Notes under the pieces: generated by a model
Told to the model about the DNA's origin: nothing
Databases searched by the model: none
Seen by the model: only the letters and a program-made list of their open reading frames with translations
Shown: in pieces, positions 6,458 to 12,897 of the stretch
How the letters are laid out: each line of letters starts with the position of its first letter
Position numbering within the stretch: position 1 is the stretch's first letter
Program-made: the position numbers and the translations under genes
Assembly (NCBI GenBank): GCA_015068335.1
Contig: SVKT01000036.1
Coordinates: 1 to 13,024 of the forward strand
Direction: 5' to 3'
From: Oscillospiraceae bacterium
GTDB taxonomy: Bacteria > Bacillota > Clostridia > Oscillospirales > Oscillospiraceae
Length of the DNA: 13,024 nt

Positions 6458-6702
6458 CGGGCCGTGCACGGTCCAAAAGAAACCGCTTGGGCCGACAAAT
6501 GGCGTTGCCGCCATTTGCGGCAAATACGAGGGCTCGGGAAAGAGACCCCTCAGAAAACTTCGGTTTCAGCGTTGGGCGCGAGCAGAAGCCCGGCAATTTC
6601 ATCGGCGTTCAGCCGCGCGAACCGGAATTGCAAGAACGGGCAAAACCTGACTTGCCTTGCTTCTCTTTCCGCTGCCGCTGCCGCCCCTCGGGGTGGGGAA
6701 TC

Positions 6703-6734
6703 CAAAGGGGAGGGACCGCAGTCCCTCCCCTTTG
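6703..6734. repeat. Perfect 14-bp inverted repeat with CGCA loop
   Basis: CAAAGGGGAGGGAC (6703-6716) pairs fully with 6721-6734, leaving a 4-nt loop. It is very stable on paper but has no T-tract on either side, so it is not a standard terminator. Confidence 0.85.
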
Positions 6735-6747
6735 TGTCGTTAGGGGG

Positions 6748-6776
6748 TGTGGGGGCGAAGTCGAAACGCCCCCACA
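6748..6776. repeat. Perfect 10-bp inverted repeat with 9-nt loop
   Basis: TGTGGGGGCG (6748-6757) pairs with CGCCCCCACA (6767-6776), only 13 bp after the preceding hairpin. Confidence 0.85.
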
Positions 6777-6794
6777 TTTCTCTTCGAGGGGTTT

Positions 6795-6829
6795 GGGGAC
6801 GGTTCTCTTTTCAAAAGAGAATGGTCCCC
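6795..6829. repeat. 35-bp near-perfect palindrome
   Basis: Arms 6795-6811 and 6813-6829 are centred on C6812. Fifteen of the 17 opposed positions are Watson-Crick, one is G-T and one is G-G. With almost no loop it is more suited to cruciform formation or protein binding than to a simple RNA hairpin. Confidence 0.85.
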
Positions 6830-6859
6830 AGGCATTCCTTTGGCAAGGCCAAAGAAAAT

Positions 6860-6905
6860 GGGGATTCATCTTTGAGGTGTTTTTGCGCCAAAGACATCTT
6901 CCCCC
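6860..6905 (-). terminator. Weak candidate terminator downstream of recD2
   Basis: About 30 nt after the recD2 stop, minus-strand GGGGGA and CTTTG pair with CAAAG and TCCCC across an internal loop. The sequence ATTTTCTTT follows. Pairing is interrupted and the tail is not a clean U-run, so it may be part of the repeat cluster rather than a true terminator. Confidence 0.25.
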
Positions 6906-6934
6906 AAGCGTTTTTTGTCGCAAATCCGCAAAAT

Positions 6935-9142
6935 TTACGCCTCGTTATGGGCCAGCCGCCAGCGCAGGCCGGAATAGCGTCTTTGCTGCTTGTCGTTGGC
7001 CGCCATTGCGCGGATGACCGCGTCGTCGCCCACGATGACCAGCAGTTCCCGGGCGCGGGTCAGCGCCGTGTACAGCACGCCACGCACCATCAGCGACGGC
7101 GCTGCGGGCATCGCCGCCAGCACCACGCAGCGGTATTCGCTGCCCTGGGCCTTGTGGATGGTCTGGGCGTAGGCCAGTTCCACCTCGTTGAGCATATCCA
7201 GCGCATAGAGGGCGGTGCGGCCGTCGAAGTCCAGCGTCAGCCACTGGCCGGAGGGATCGATTTGGAGGATCTTGCCCACGTCGCCGTTGAAAATGCCGGT
7301 ACCCACGGTGCCGTCCCCTTTTTCCCACACCACATCGTAATCGTTGCGGGTCTGCATAATGCGGTCGCCCTCGCGGAACACCCGGTCGCCCCAGAGGAGT
7401 TCCCGCCGCCCGTCCCGGGGCGGATTCAGCGCCGATTGCAGGCAGCGGTTCAGGTTCAGCGTTCCCGCCGCGCCCTTGCGGGTGGGGGTGAGCACCTGGA
7501 TCTGGTCGGCGGGGATGCCCATCTTCTCCGGCAGGCGCGTGGTGCAAAGTTCCACCACGGTGGACACGGCGCGCTCGCCGTCCCGCCGGCAGAGGAAGAA
7601 GCAGTCCTCCCCCTGGGCGTTGGACAGCCGGGGCGGCTCGCCCAGATTCACGGCGTGGGCGTTGCGGATGATGGCGGACTGCTCCGCCTGCCGGAACACC
7701 TCCCGCAAAAACACAGTCTCCACCCGCTTGCTGCGGATGAGGTCGGAAAACACGTTGCCCGCCGCCACGGAGGGCAACTGGTCGGCGTCGCCCACCAGCA
7801 CCAGCCGGGTGCCCGGACGCAGCGCGCGCAGCAGAGCGGAAAAGAGGGTCAGATCCACCATACTCATCTCATCCACGATGACGGCGTCCGCCTCCAAGGG
7901 GTCTTTCTCCGTCCGCTGGAAGGTCACCTGCCGGGTGGCCTCGTCCCAGCGCATCCCCAGCAGGCGGTGGATGGTCTGGGCCTCCATACCGGTCACTTCG
8001 CTCATACGCTGGGCGGCGCGGCCGGTGGGCGCCGCCAGCACGATATGCAGTCCCATTTTCTGAAACAGCGCCACGATGCCCCGCACCGTGGTGGTCTTGC
8101 CCGTGCCGGGGCCGCCGGTGAGCAGCACCACGCCGTTGCGCGCCGCCAGTTCCACCGCCTGCCGCTGAGCCGGGGCATAGGTGATGCCCGCCGCCGTTTC
8201 GATCTCCCGGACGGTGCGCGCCGCCTGCCGGCTCTCGTCGTTTTGGGCGGAAAGCAGGCCGTTCAGCCGCGCGCAGGCGGAGACCTCCGCCTCCCACAGC
8301 CGCCGGAGGTAGCAGGCCTCCACGCCGGACACCTGCTCCTGCACCACGGCCCGGCTGGCGATGAGTTCGTCCAGCGCCTGCTCCACGGTCTCGCCGCCGC
8401 ATTCCAGCAGTTGGCAGGTGGCTGCCACCAGTTTGTCCCGGGGCAGAAAGACGTGGCCGTTGTTTTCGTTGTGATACAGTTCAAACAGCACCGCCGCCCG
8501 CAGCCGCTCGCCGCAGTCCTCCTCGAAGCCCATCGAGAGGGCGATGCCGTCCGTGACGGAAAACTCCACACCGCACTCGTCCATAGACAGCAGGTAGGGG
8601 TTCTTCTGCACCATTTCCAGCGCGGCGTCGCCGTACAACTGCCGCAGCCGCATTGCCAGCACCGGCGGAAGTTGGTATTTGGCCAGAAAGGCCATCAGCC
8701 GCCGCAGACCCAGCGCCAGACGGAATGCCTCCGCGATCTCCTGCGCTTTCTTCGCCGTGATGCCCTTGATGAGGCTCAGCCGCTCCGGCTCTCGTTCCAG
8801 CACGTCCAGCGTGTCTGCGCCGAAGCGGTCCACGATGCGGCGGGCGGTGGCAGGGCCAACGCCTTTGCAGATGCCGGAGGCCAGATAACTGAAAATCTCC
8901 TCCTCGTCCTCCGGCAGGCTGCGTTCCAGTTCCGCGATGCGCAGTTGCTGCCCGTGCTGGGGATGCTGCTCCCACACGCCGGTAACAGACAGATGCTCGC
9001 CGGGCGCCGCGCAGGGCACGCAGCCCACAACGGTAACGACCTCCCCCTCCTCGGTGAGAAGGCGGAGGACCGTATAGCCGTTTTCGGTGTTTTGAAAGAT
9101 CACGCTGTGTACGGTGCCTTCAAAGGCCATCAGTTCTTCCAT
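6935..9142 (-). CDS. recD2: RecD2-type ATP-dependent DNA helicase
   Basis: A 735-aa superfamily 1B 5'-3' helicase acting in DNA repair and fork maintenance without RecBC; the length is typical. An N-terminal OB-like domain (about 1-75) is followed by helix-hairpin-helix repeats (ICKGVGPATARRIV 91-104, LIKGITAKKAQEIAEAF 124-140), the features that separate RecD2 from RecD of RecBCD. The motor motifs are complete: Walker A GGPGTGKT (343-350), Walker B VDEMSMVD (423-430), LVGDADQLPSV (449-459), AQTIHKAQGSE (659-669) and YTALTRAR (691-698). ATG 9142 is preferred to an in-frame Met at codon 5 because AAAGGA (9156-9151) lies 8 nt upstream, overlapping the stop of the preceding gene. It is the last gene of the yqfC-to-recD2 run and ends beside the palindrome cluster. 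Confidence 0.96.
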   Translation of the reverse strand: MEELMAFEGTVHSVIFQNTENGYTVLRLLTEEGEVVTVVGCVPCAAPGEHLSVTGVWEQHPQHGQQLRIAELERSLPEDEEEIFSYLASGICKGVGPATARRIVDRFGADTLDVLEREPERLSLIKGITAKKAQEIAEAFRLALGLRRLMAFLAKYQLPPVLAMRLRQLYGDAALEMVQKNPYLLSMDECGVEFSVTDGIALSMGFEEDCGERLRAAVLFELYHNENNGHVFLPRDKLVAATCQLLECGGETVEQALDELIASRAVVQEQVSGVEACYLRRLWEAEVSACARLNGLLSAQNDESRQAARTVREIETAAGITYAPAQRQAVELAARNGVVLLTGGPGTGKTTTVRGIVALFQKMGLHIVLAAPTGRAAQRMSEVTGMEAQTIHRLLGMRWDEATRQVTFQRTEKDPLEADAVIVDEMSMVDLTLFSALLRALRPGTRLVLVGDADQLPSVAAGNVFSDLIRSKRVETVFLREVFRQAEQSAIIRNAHAVNLGEPPRLSNAQGEDCFFLCRRDGERAVSTVVELCTTRLPEKMGIPADQIQVLTPTRKGAAGTLNLNRCLQSALNPPRDGRRELLWGDRVFREGDRIMQTRNDYDVVWEKGDGTVGTGIFNGDVGKILQIDPSGQWLTLDFDGRTALYALDMLNEVELAYAQTIHKAQGSEYRCVVLAAMPAAPSLMVRGVLYTALTRARELLVIVGDDAVIRAMAANDKQQRRYSGLRWRLAHNEA

Positions 9143-9154
9143 CGTTCGGTTCCT

Positions 9155-9478
9155 TTATGTAAGTTGAAACTCCTTGCCATCCACAAAGCCGGCGTTCTTC
9201 TCCCGGGCGGCCAGATACTGCGCCAGGCCACGGGCCTCCTCCGTGAGACCGCAGTCCGCCAGAACGATCTTCGCCCCCGGCAGTTGCCCTTGCAGCCGCC
9301 GCAGTTGGCGCACATCCGCCTCCATCGCCGGGGCGTCGCCCCGCAGCGGAAGCACCAGCAGCAGACCCGGCACTTTCTCCTGCCCCGTGCAGCACACAAG
9401 GCCGGTGACCAGCCAGACCACCGTGGTCAACCCCACGGCGGAGAGAAACGCAAGCAATCCGTCTTGCAGCAATACCAT
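9155..9478 (-). CDS. Membrane-anchored small protein of unknown function (107 aa)
   Basis: One hydrophobic helix at about residues 9-30, followed by a cytoplasmic-looking alpha/beta domain (36-107). That domain has a hydrophobic strand and loop VPGLLLVLPLRGDAP (36-50), a charged helix with a LRRLQGQL segment (59-66), then AKIVLADCGLTEEARGLAQY (69-88). The alternation of strand, helix, strand with an Asp-Cys-Gly turn suggests half of a Rossmann-like fold, perhaps a truncated glycosyltransferase-type unit, but no catalytic set is visible. ATG 9478 is set by GAGGTGA (9491-9485), 6 nt upstream. It stops 12 nt before recD2, whose ribosome site overlaps the TAA, so the two are surely co-transcribed. 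Function unknown. Confidence 0.82.
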   Translation of the reverse strand: MVLLQDGLLAFLSAVGLTTVVWLVTGLVCCTGQEKVPGLLLVLPLRGDAPAMEADVRQLRRLQGQLPGAKIVLADCGLTEEARGLAQYLAAREKNAGFVDGKEFQLT

Positions 9479-9522
9479 CCCAAATCACCTCAGGACAGTG
9501 TATGTATACAGGCCTGTTCGGG

Positions 9523-9732
9523 TTATTGCGCGGGGGGCTCTCCGTTTTCTGCCGGCTTGTCCAGTTTTTTCTCGATGGAGCGCAGCCTGACCAGAATGCA
9601 CATCAGCAGCGTCAGCACCAGCGCCACGCCCAGAACCACCGCCAGCCACAGATTGCCGCTTTCATACAGCAGCGCGCCGGCAAACCACACCAACGCAAAA
9701 CAAACAACGAAGCAAAGGGTAAAAAACAGCAT
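9523..9732 (-). CDS. Small two-helix membrane protein of unknown function (69 aa)
   Basis: Two hydrophobic segments, about residues 1-27 and 32-53, are joined by the short loop YESGN. A charged helix LRSIEKKLDK (55-64) and a Pro-rich end follow. The layout suggests a hairpin in the membrane with a cytoplasmic tail that could make coiled-coil contacts. ATG 9732 is chosen over an in-frame TTG at 9747 because GAGGAGG (9745-9739) lies 6 nt before it; that ribosome site overlaps the ybeY stop (9746-9744), so translation follows ybeY closely. No family is recognised. The next gene starts 44 nt downstream. Confidence 0.8.
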   Translation of the reverse strand: MLFFTLCFVVCFALVWFAGALLYESGNLWLAVVLGVALVLTLLMCILVRLRSIEKKLDKPAENGEPPAQ

Positions 9733-9738
9733 AACGTT

Positions 9739-9745
9739 CCTCCTC
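9739..9745 (-). promoter_or_regulatory. Shine-Dalgarno deciding the start of the 69-aa membrane protein
   Basis: Minus-strand GAGGAGG overlaps the TGA of ybeY and lies 6 nt before ATG 9732. The alternative TTG at 9747 would sit upstream of this site with none of its own. Confidence 0.85.
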
Positions 9746-10244
9746 AATCCTCCCGGGTGATGCCCAGCCGGGCAAGGATGGCCTCCTCCCGCGCGCGCAT
9801 CTGCTTCTTCTGCGCGCCCTCGTCCAGATGGTCGTAGCCCAGCAGGTGCAGCACGGAATGGGTCACCAGATAAGCCAGTTCCCGCTGCCGGGAGTGGCCG
9901 AACTCCTCCGCCTGCGCCGCCACGTGCTCCATCGACAAAACCATATCCCCCAGCGGCACCAGACCGGTGCCGGGGTCGGCGTCCCTCTCGTCCGGCACTT
10001 CGCCGGGGGTCAGTTCAAACTCGGGAAAACTCAACACATCCGTGGGACGGTCCACGCCCCGCATATCCAGATTGATGGCGTGGATGCCCGCGTCGTTGGT
10101 CAGCAGCACGTCCACCTCGCAGGGGACGGTGACGCCCTCGGCCTCCAAGGCCGCGCGGATGACCTTGCGGATGAAGGCGCAGTTGGACTTGCTGTCAGCC
10201 CCGGTCACGTCAGAAGTGACCGGTATATAGTGCTTTTTGGCCAT
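9744..10244 (-). CDS. ybeY: Endoribonuclease YbeY, rRNA maturation factor
   Basis: A 166-aa cytoplasmic zinc metalloprotein involved in 16S rRNA 3'-end maturation and ribosome quality control. The metal site is intact in the family motif HSVLHLLGYDH, with H129, H133 and H139 as ligands. The conserved TDVLSFP element (68-74) and the LGDMVLS strand (98-104) are also present. ATG 10244 shares its A with the phoH stop (TAATG), and AAAGGAG lies 7-8 nt upstream within the end of phoH, so the two are translationally coupled. In Bacillus subtilis pgpH stands between phoH and ybeY; here it is absent. Codons 8-15 contain a perfect inverted repeat (10201-10223). Confidence 0.96.
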   Translation of the reverse strand: MAKKHYIPVTSDVTGADSKSNCAFIRKVIRAALEAEGVTVPCEVDVLLTNDAGIHAINLDMRGVDRPTDVLSFPEFELTPGEVPDERDADPGTGLVPLGDMVLSMEHVAAQAEEFGHSRQRELAYLVTHSVLHLLGYDHLDEGAQKKQMRAREEAILARLGITRED

Positions 10245-11299
10245 TATTTTCTCCTTTTATCCCCGTTTTTCTCGTAGGGCTTGGCGCCGCGCTTGTCGGC
10301 GTGCTTGTCGGGATGCCGGTCGCCCTTCTCGAAAGGCTTCTCCTCCTGCCGGCTGTTTTCATAGTCCTCATAGGCCTGCACGATGCGCTGCACCAGGGCG
10401 TGGCGCACCACGTCGGCGTTGGTGAGGCGGCAGATGCCGATGCCCTCCACGTCCTGCAACACCCGCATCGCCTCCTTCAAGCCGGAGGTCTTGTCGGCGG
10501 GCAGGTCGATCTGGGTCACGTCGCCGGTGATGACGATCTTGGAGCCGAAGCCCAGGCGGGTCAGGAACATCTTCATCTGCTCCCGGGAGGTGTTCTGTGC
10601 CTCGTCCAGAATGATGAAACTGTCGTCCAGGGTGCGGCCGCGCATATAGGCCAGGGGCGCCACCTCGATGTTGCCCCGTTCCAGATACTTCTGGTAGGTC
10701 TCGGCGCCCAGCATATCGAACAGGGCGTCGTACAGCGGGCGCAGGTAGGGGTCCACCTTGCTCTGCAAGTCGCCGGGCAAAAAGCCCAGCCGCTCGCCGG
10801 CCTCCACCGCGGGGCGGGTGAGGATGATGCGGTTGACCTGCTTGTCCCGGAAGGCCTGCACGGCGGCGGCCACGGCAAGGTAGGTCTTGCCGGTGCCCGC
10901 CGGGCCCACGCCGATGGTGATGGTGTTTTCCAGCACGGACTTGATATATTCCTTCTGGCCGATGGTCTTGGGTTTCACCGGACGGCCCTTGGCGGAGATG
11001 CACAGCACATCGCCGGTCAGTTCGGTGATCTGCTCCTCCCGTCCGCTGCGCACCAGACCGATGACGTAGCGCACGTTCTGCTCCCCGATGCTCTCCCCGC
11101 GGGAGGACAGGGTCAGCAGGGCGTTGATGGCTTTCACCGCCAGCATCACGTTCTCCGCTTCGCCGTCCACCCGCAGTTCGCCGTCACGGTTCACCACCGT
11201 GACGGAAAACTCCTGCTCCAACAATCGGATATTCTCATCAAATGAGCCAAAGATGTTCACGGCCAGTTCCAGCCGCTCGATACTGATCCTCTGTTCCAA
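10244..11299 (-). CDS. phoH: PhoH-family ATPase
   Basis: A 351-aa protein of the PhoH family, P-loop ATPases linked to RNA metabolism and regularly encoded beside ybeY. It has an N-terminal KH-like region (about 1-75), Walker A GPAGTGKT (132-139), the ILTRPAVEAGERLGFLPGD block (159-177), Walker B and sensor LDEAQN (231-236), and ITGDVTQIDLP (257-267). The last 30 residues are a charged tail rich in Lys, Asp, Arg and His with a duplicated EK(x)GD(K)R pattern, beyond the usual family core. The start is TTG 11299: AGGAG (11311-11307) stands 7 nt before it and the sequence then matches the family N-terminus. It lies 24 nt after yqfD and overlaps ybeY by one base. The exact substrate is not established. 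Confidence 0.95.
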   Translation of the reverse strand: MEQRISIERLELAVNIFGSFDENIRLLEQEFSVTVVNRDGELRVDGEAENVMLAVKAINALLTLSSRGESIGEQNVRYVIGLVRSGREEQITELTGDVLCISAKGRPVKPKTIGQKEYIKSVLENTITIGVGPAGTGKTYLAVAAAVQAFRDKQVNRIILTRPAVEAGERLGFLPGDLQSKVDPYLRPLYDALFDMLGAETYQKYLERGNIEVAPLAYMRGRTLDDSFIILDEAQNTSREQMKMFLTRLGFGSKIVITGDVTQIDLPADKTSGLKEAMRVLQDVEGIGICRLTNADVVRHALVQRIVQAYEDYENSRQEEKPFEKGDRHPDKHADKRGAKPYEKNGDKRRK

Positions 11300-11306
11300 A
11301 CGATCA

Positions 11307-11311
11307 CTCCT
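11307..11311 (-). promoter_or_regulatory. Shine-Dalgarno supporting the TTG start of phoH
   Basis: AGGAG in the 24-nt yqfD-phoH gap, 7 nt before TTG 11299. No ATG or GTG lies in a better position. Confidence 0.75.
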
Positions 11312-11323
11312 ATGCTTCGGGCG

Positions 11324-12523
11324 TCACGCGCCCGCAGTTTCCTCGGTATAGATGGGGACGGTTTTGCCGATCTCCTCCACGCACTCCGCCGTCAGCGTCA
11401 CTTCCAGCACGCCGTTTCGCTCCCTTGCGGAGCAGAGGGTGCTGCGGATGGCGCCGTAGGGCGATACTGCGGCGGCAAGTTGCTCTGTCAGGATCTGCTC
11501 GCCCAGCCGCTCGGCCTGCAAACGGTCCCGCGTCACCGGCTGGGTTTCGTAAAACCGGCAGGTCTCCGTGACCCACGTCACCGGCAGCGGTACGCCAAAC
11601 AGACGCCACGGCGTCCTTTTGGTTATTTTATCATATTTCCCCGCTTCGATGCTACTGTTTGCAAAGAATTTTACCCGCCGTTTTCCGAGAATCAGGGAAA
11701 CCGCCGTTTTCTTCTCGCCCGTGTAGCGCTTTTCCACCGCCGTCAGCGGGATTTTTGTGGTGAGGGAGTACCACGTCCGCGCCCGGACGCTGCCCATTCC
11801 CGGCAGCATCCGCGCGCCGAAGGTGCCGGTGTCCGACACGCCGGAGATGAGCAGTTGCCCCTCCGCCACCGACGCGCCCTTCAACACGCAGGCCACGCCG
11901 TTGAGCGCCCGCATTTCCAGCACCAGCCCCGCACGGCGCGCCACCACATTGGTGGGGGCCTTTTCGTTCACGGGCTCGGGCGGGATGATGCGCTCGCGCA
12001 CCTGCACCATAGCCCGGCAGCCGGACACATTTACCGCGATCCAACTCAACTCCGGGATCTCCAACAGCACATAGTTGCGGATCTCCTCCCCGTCCAGCGA
12101 GAAGCCGAAACTGCCAAGCCCCACGCCCTGCTGTTCCAGCGCCCGCAGGATCCGCTCCGTGGGTACGGTCTCGTTGCCCGTGACCTGAAAATCCCACACG
12201 AAAAACGAGCCCAGAAACAGCGCCAGAACGCACCCCACCAGACCCGTGACCAGCGCGGGCCGGCAGCGGAAGCGGCGCAGAAAATACGGCGCGCCCTCCC
12301 GCCGCAGCACCGTGATGCGGCAGTCCAGTTTTTCGGCGCAGCGGCGCAGCACGCGGCAGTCCGCCCGGGACAGACGGCAGGAAAAGGCCTCGGCGCTCTC
12401 CCACTCCAAGTCCCAGAAGGCCAGATCCCGGGCGGCGCACACATTCAGCACCCGCTCGGGAAAGGCGCACTCCACCCGGATGCGCACCTGCCCCCGCAGG
12501 CGATTGACTCCCTCTTTCAGCAT
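11324..12523 (-). CDS. yqfD: Sporulation protein YqfD
   Basis: A 399-aa membrane-anchored protein of the YqfD (stage IV sporulation-type) family, made in the mother cell under sigma-E in Bacillus. The N-terminal part (1-85) is a basic cytoplasmic domain. One transmembrane helix at about 90-109 (LVTGLVGCVLALFLGSFFVW) is followed by an extracytoplasmic POTRA-like stretch beginning FQVTGNETV and containing a GVGLGSFGF segment, then a long conserved C-terminal domain. ATG 12523 overlaps the yqfC stop by 7 nt and is the coupled start; an in-frame TTG at 12541 would be deeper inside yqfC and is less likely. The pairing with yqfC strongly supports the name. The biochemical role is unknown. Confidence 0.92.
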   Translation of the reverse strand: MLKEGVNRLRGQVRIRVECAFPERVLNVCAARDLAFWDLEWESAEAFSCRLSRADCRVLRRCAEKLDCRITVLRREGAPYFLRRFRCRPALVTGLVGCVLALFLGSFFVWDFQVTGNETVPTERILRALEQQGVGLGSFGFSLDGEEIRNYVLLEIPELSWIAVNVSGCRAMVQVRERIIPPEPVNEKAPTNVVARRAGLVLEMRALNGVACVLKGASVAEGQLLISGVSDTGTFGARMLPGMGSVRARTWYSLTTKIPLTAVEKRYTGEKKTAVSLILGKRRVKFFANSSIEAGKYDKITKRTPWRLFGVPLPVTWVTETCRFYETQPVTRDRLQAERLGEQILTEQLAAAVSPYGAIRSTLCSARERNGVLEVTLTAECVEEIGKTVPIYTEETAGA

Positions 12524-12819
12524 CCGTCCGCCCCCAGCCAATCCATCCCGAAGATGGTCCCGCCGATGCGCAGTTCCTCCGCCGTCATTGCCAGCAGCGT
12601 CAAGTCCCGCCCGCGGATGCGCAGCACCCCCGCGGTGGTGTTGGCGTCGATCTGCTCCTCGCTGTATGCCAGAATGCCGGTGTGGTGTTCCAGATACAAC
12701 TGCCGGCTGCCCACCATTTCCAGATGGGGCAGCCCCGCCACCACGTCCCCGGGCAGGTCAAACAGTTCCGCCACGGCGGAGAGGATGCCGCCCTGACGCC
12801 CTTTTCGGTTTCGTTCCAT
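12517..12819 (-). CDS. yqfC: Sporulation protein YqfC
   Basis: A 100-aa member of the YabP/YqfC family of small sporulation proteins. The family pattern is clear: a central block PHLEMVGSRQLYLEHHTGIL (31-50) followed by AYSEEQIDANTTAGVLRIRG (51-70), then LTLLAMTAEELRIGGTI near the end. ATG 12819 is chosen because GGGGTGA (12831-12825) lies 5 nt before it; the GTG at 12828 has no ribosome site. The stop overlaps the yqfD start as ATGCTGA. A sigma-E-like promoter lies immediately upstream, fitting mother-cell expression. Molecular function is not known for the family. Confidence 0.93.
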   Translation of the reverse strand: MERNRKGRQGGILSAVAELFDLPGDVVAGLPHLEMVGSRQLYLEHHTGILAYSEEQIDANTTAGVLRIRGRDLTLLAMTAEELRIGGTIFGMDWLGADGC

Positions 12820-12836
12820 ACACTTCACCCCGCTTT

Positions 12837-12865
12837 ACTGTATGAGCCCCGCGTCCTAAAATTGC
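12837..12865 (-). promoter_or_regulatory. Probable sigma-E promoter of yqfC-yqfD
   Basis: On the minus strand GCAATTT (-35, 12865-12859) and CATACAGT (-10, 12844-12837) are 14 nt apart. This matches the Bacillus sigma-E pattern (KMATATT, 14-15 nt, CATACAnT) fully at -10 and at 5 of 7 at -35. The predicted start is near 12830, at the edge of the ribosome site, giving a very short leader. Sigma-E control is known for yqfD in Bacillus. Confidence 0.65.
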
Positions 12866-12874
12866 ACGCAGCCG

Positions 12875-12882
12875 CATAGAGT
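12875..12882 (+). promoter_or_regulatory. Sigma-E-like -10 element for the rightward gene
   Basis: CATAGAGT on the plus strand differs from the sigma-E -10 pattern at one base. The region 14 nt upstream (around 12854-12860) is a poor -35. The predicted start near 12889 would again fall at the ribosome site, mirroring the yqfC side. Confidence 0.4.
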
Positions 12883-12897
12883 TTTTCCGGTGATGTT

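Larger units (their letters stand above)
6429..6905. repeat. Gene-free cluster of inverted repeats (palindrome-rich intergenic element)
   Basis: The stretch 6303-6934 holds no convincing gene. From 6429 to 6905 it contains at least eight inverted repeats: 6433-6457, 6459-6474, 6496-6517, 6555-6566, 6703-6734, 6748-6776, 6795-6829 and 6838-6854, plus a weaker pair closing 6860-6905. The outer hairpins share the word CCAAAGA (6448, 6849 and 6888), suggesting related modules. Short frames on both strands lack ribosome sites and domain patterns. The organisation resembles a nest of MITE- or REP-like intergenic repeats, or a structured untranslated RNA. Whether it occurs elsewhere in the genome cannot be seen here. 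Confidence 0.6.

Noticed and set aside
6360..6777. Short minus-strand frames in the palindrome cluster (80 and 75 codons)
   Set aside because: They run through hairpins and have no Shine-Dalgarno sites or known motifs; more likely translations of a noncoding repeat.
6443..9760. Very long plus-strand open frame (1105 codons) opposite recD2
   Set aside because: Antisense shadow of recD2, rich in Arg, His, Gln and Pro with no recognisable fold, and opening inside the palindrome cluster.
11312..12796. Plus-strand open frame (494 codons) opposite yqfD
   Set aside because: Antisense shadow of the well-supported yqfD and yqfC genes; low-complexity composition and no ribosome site.
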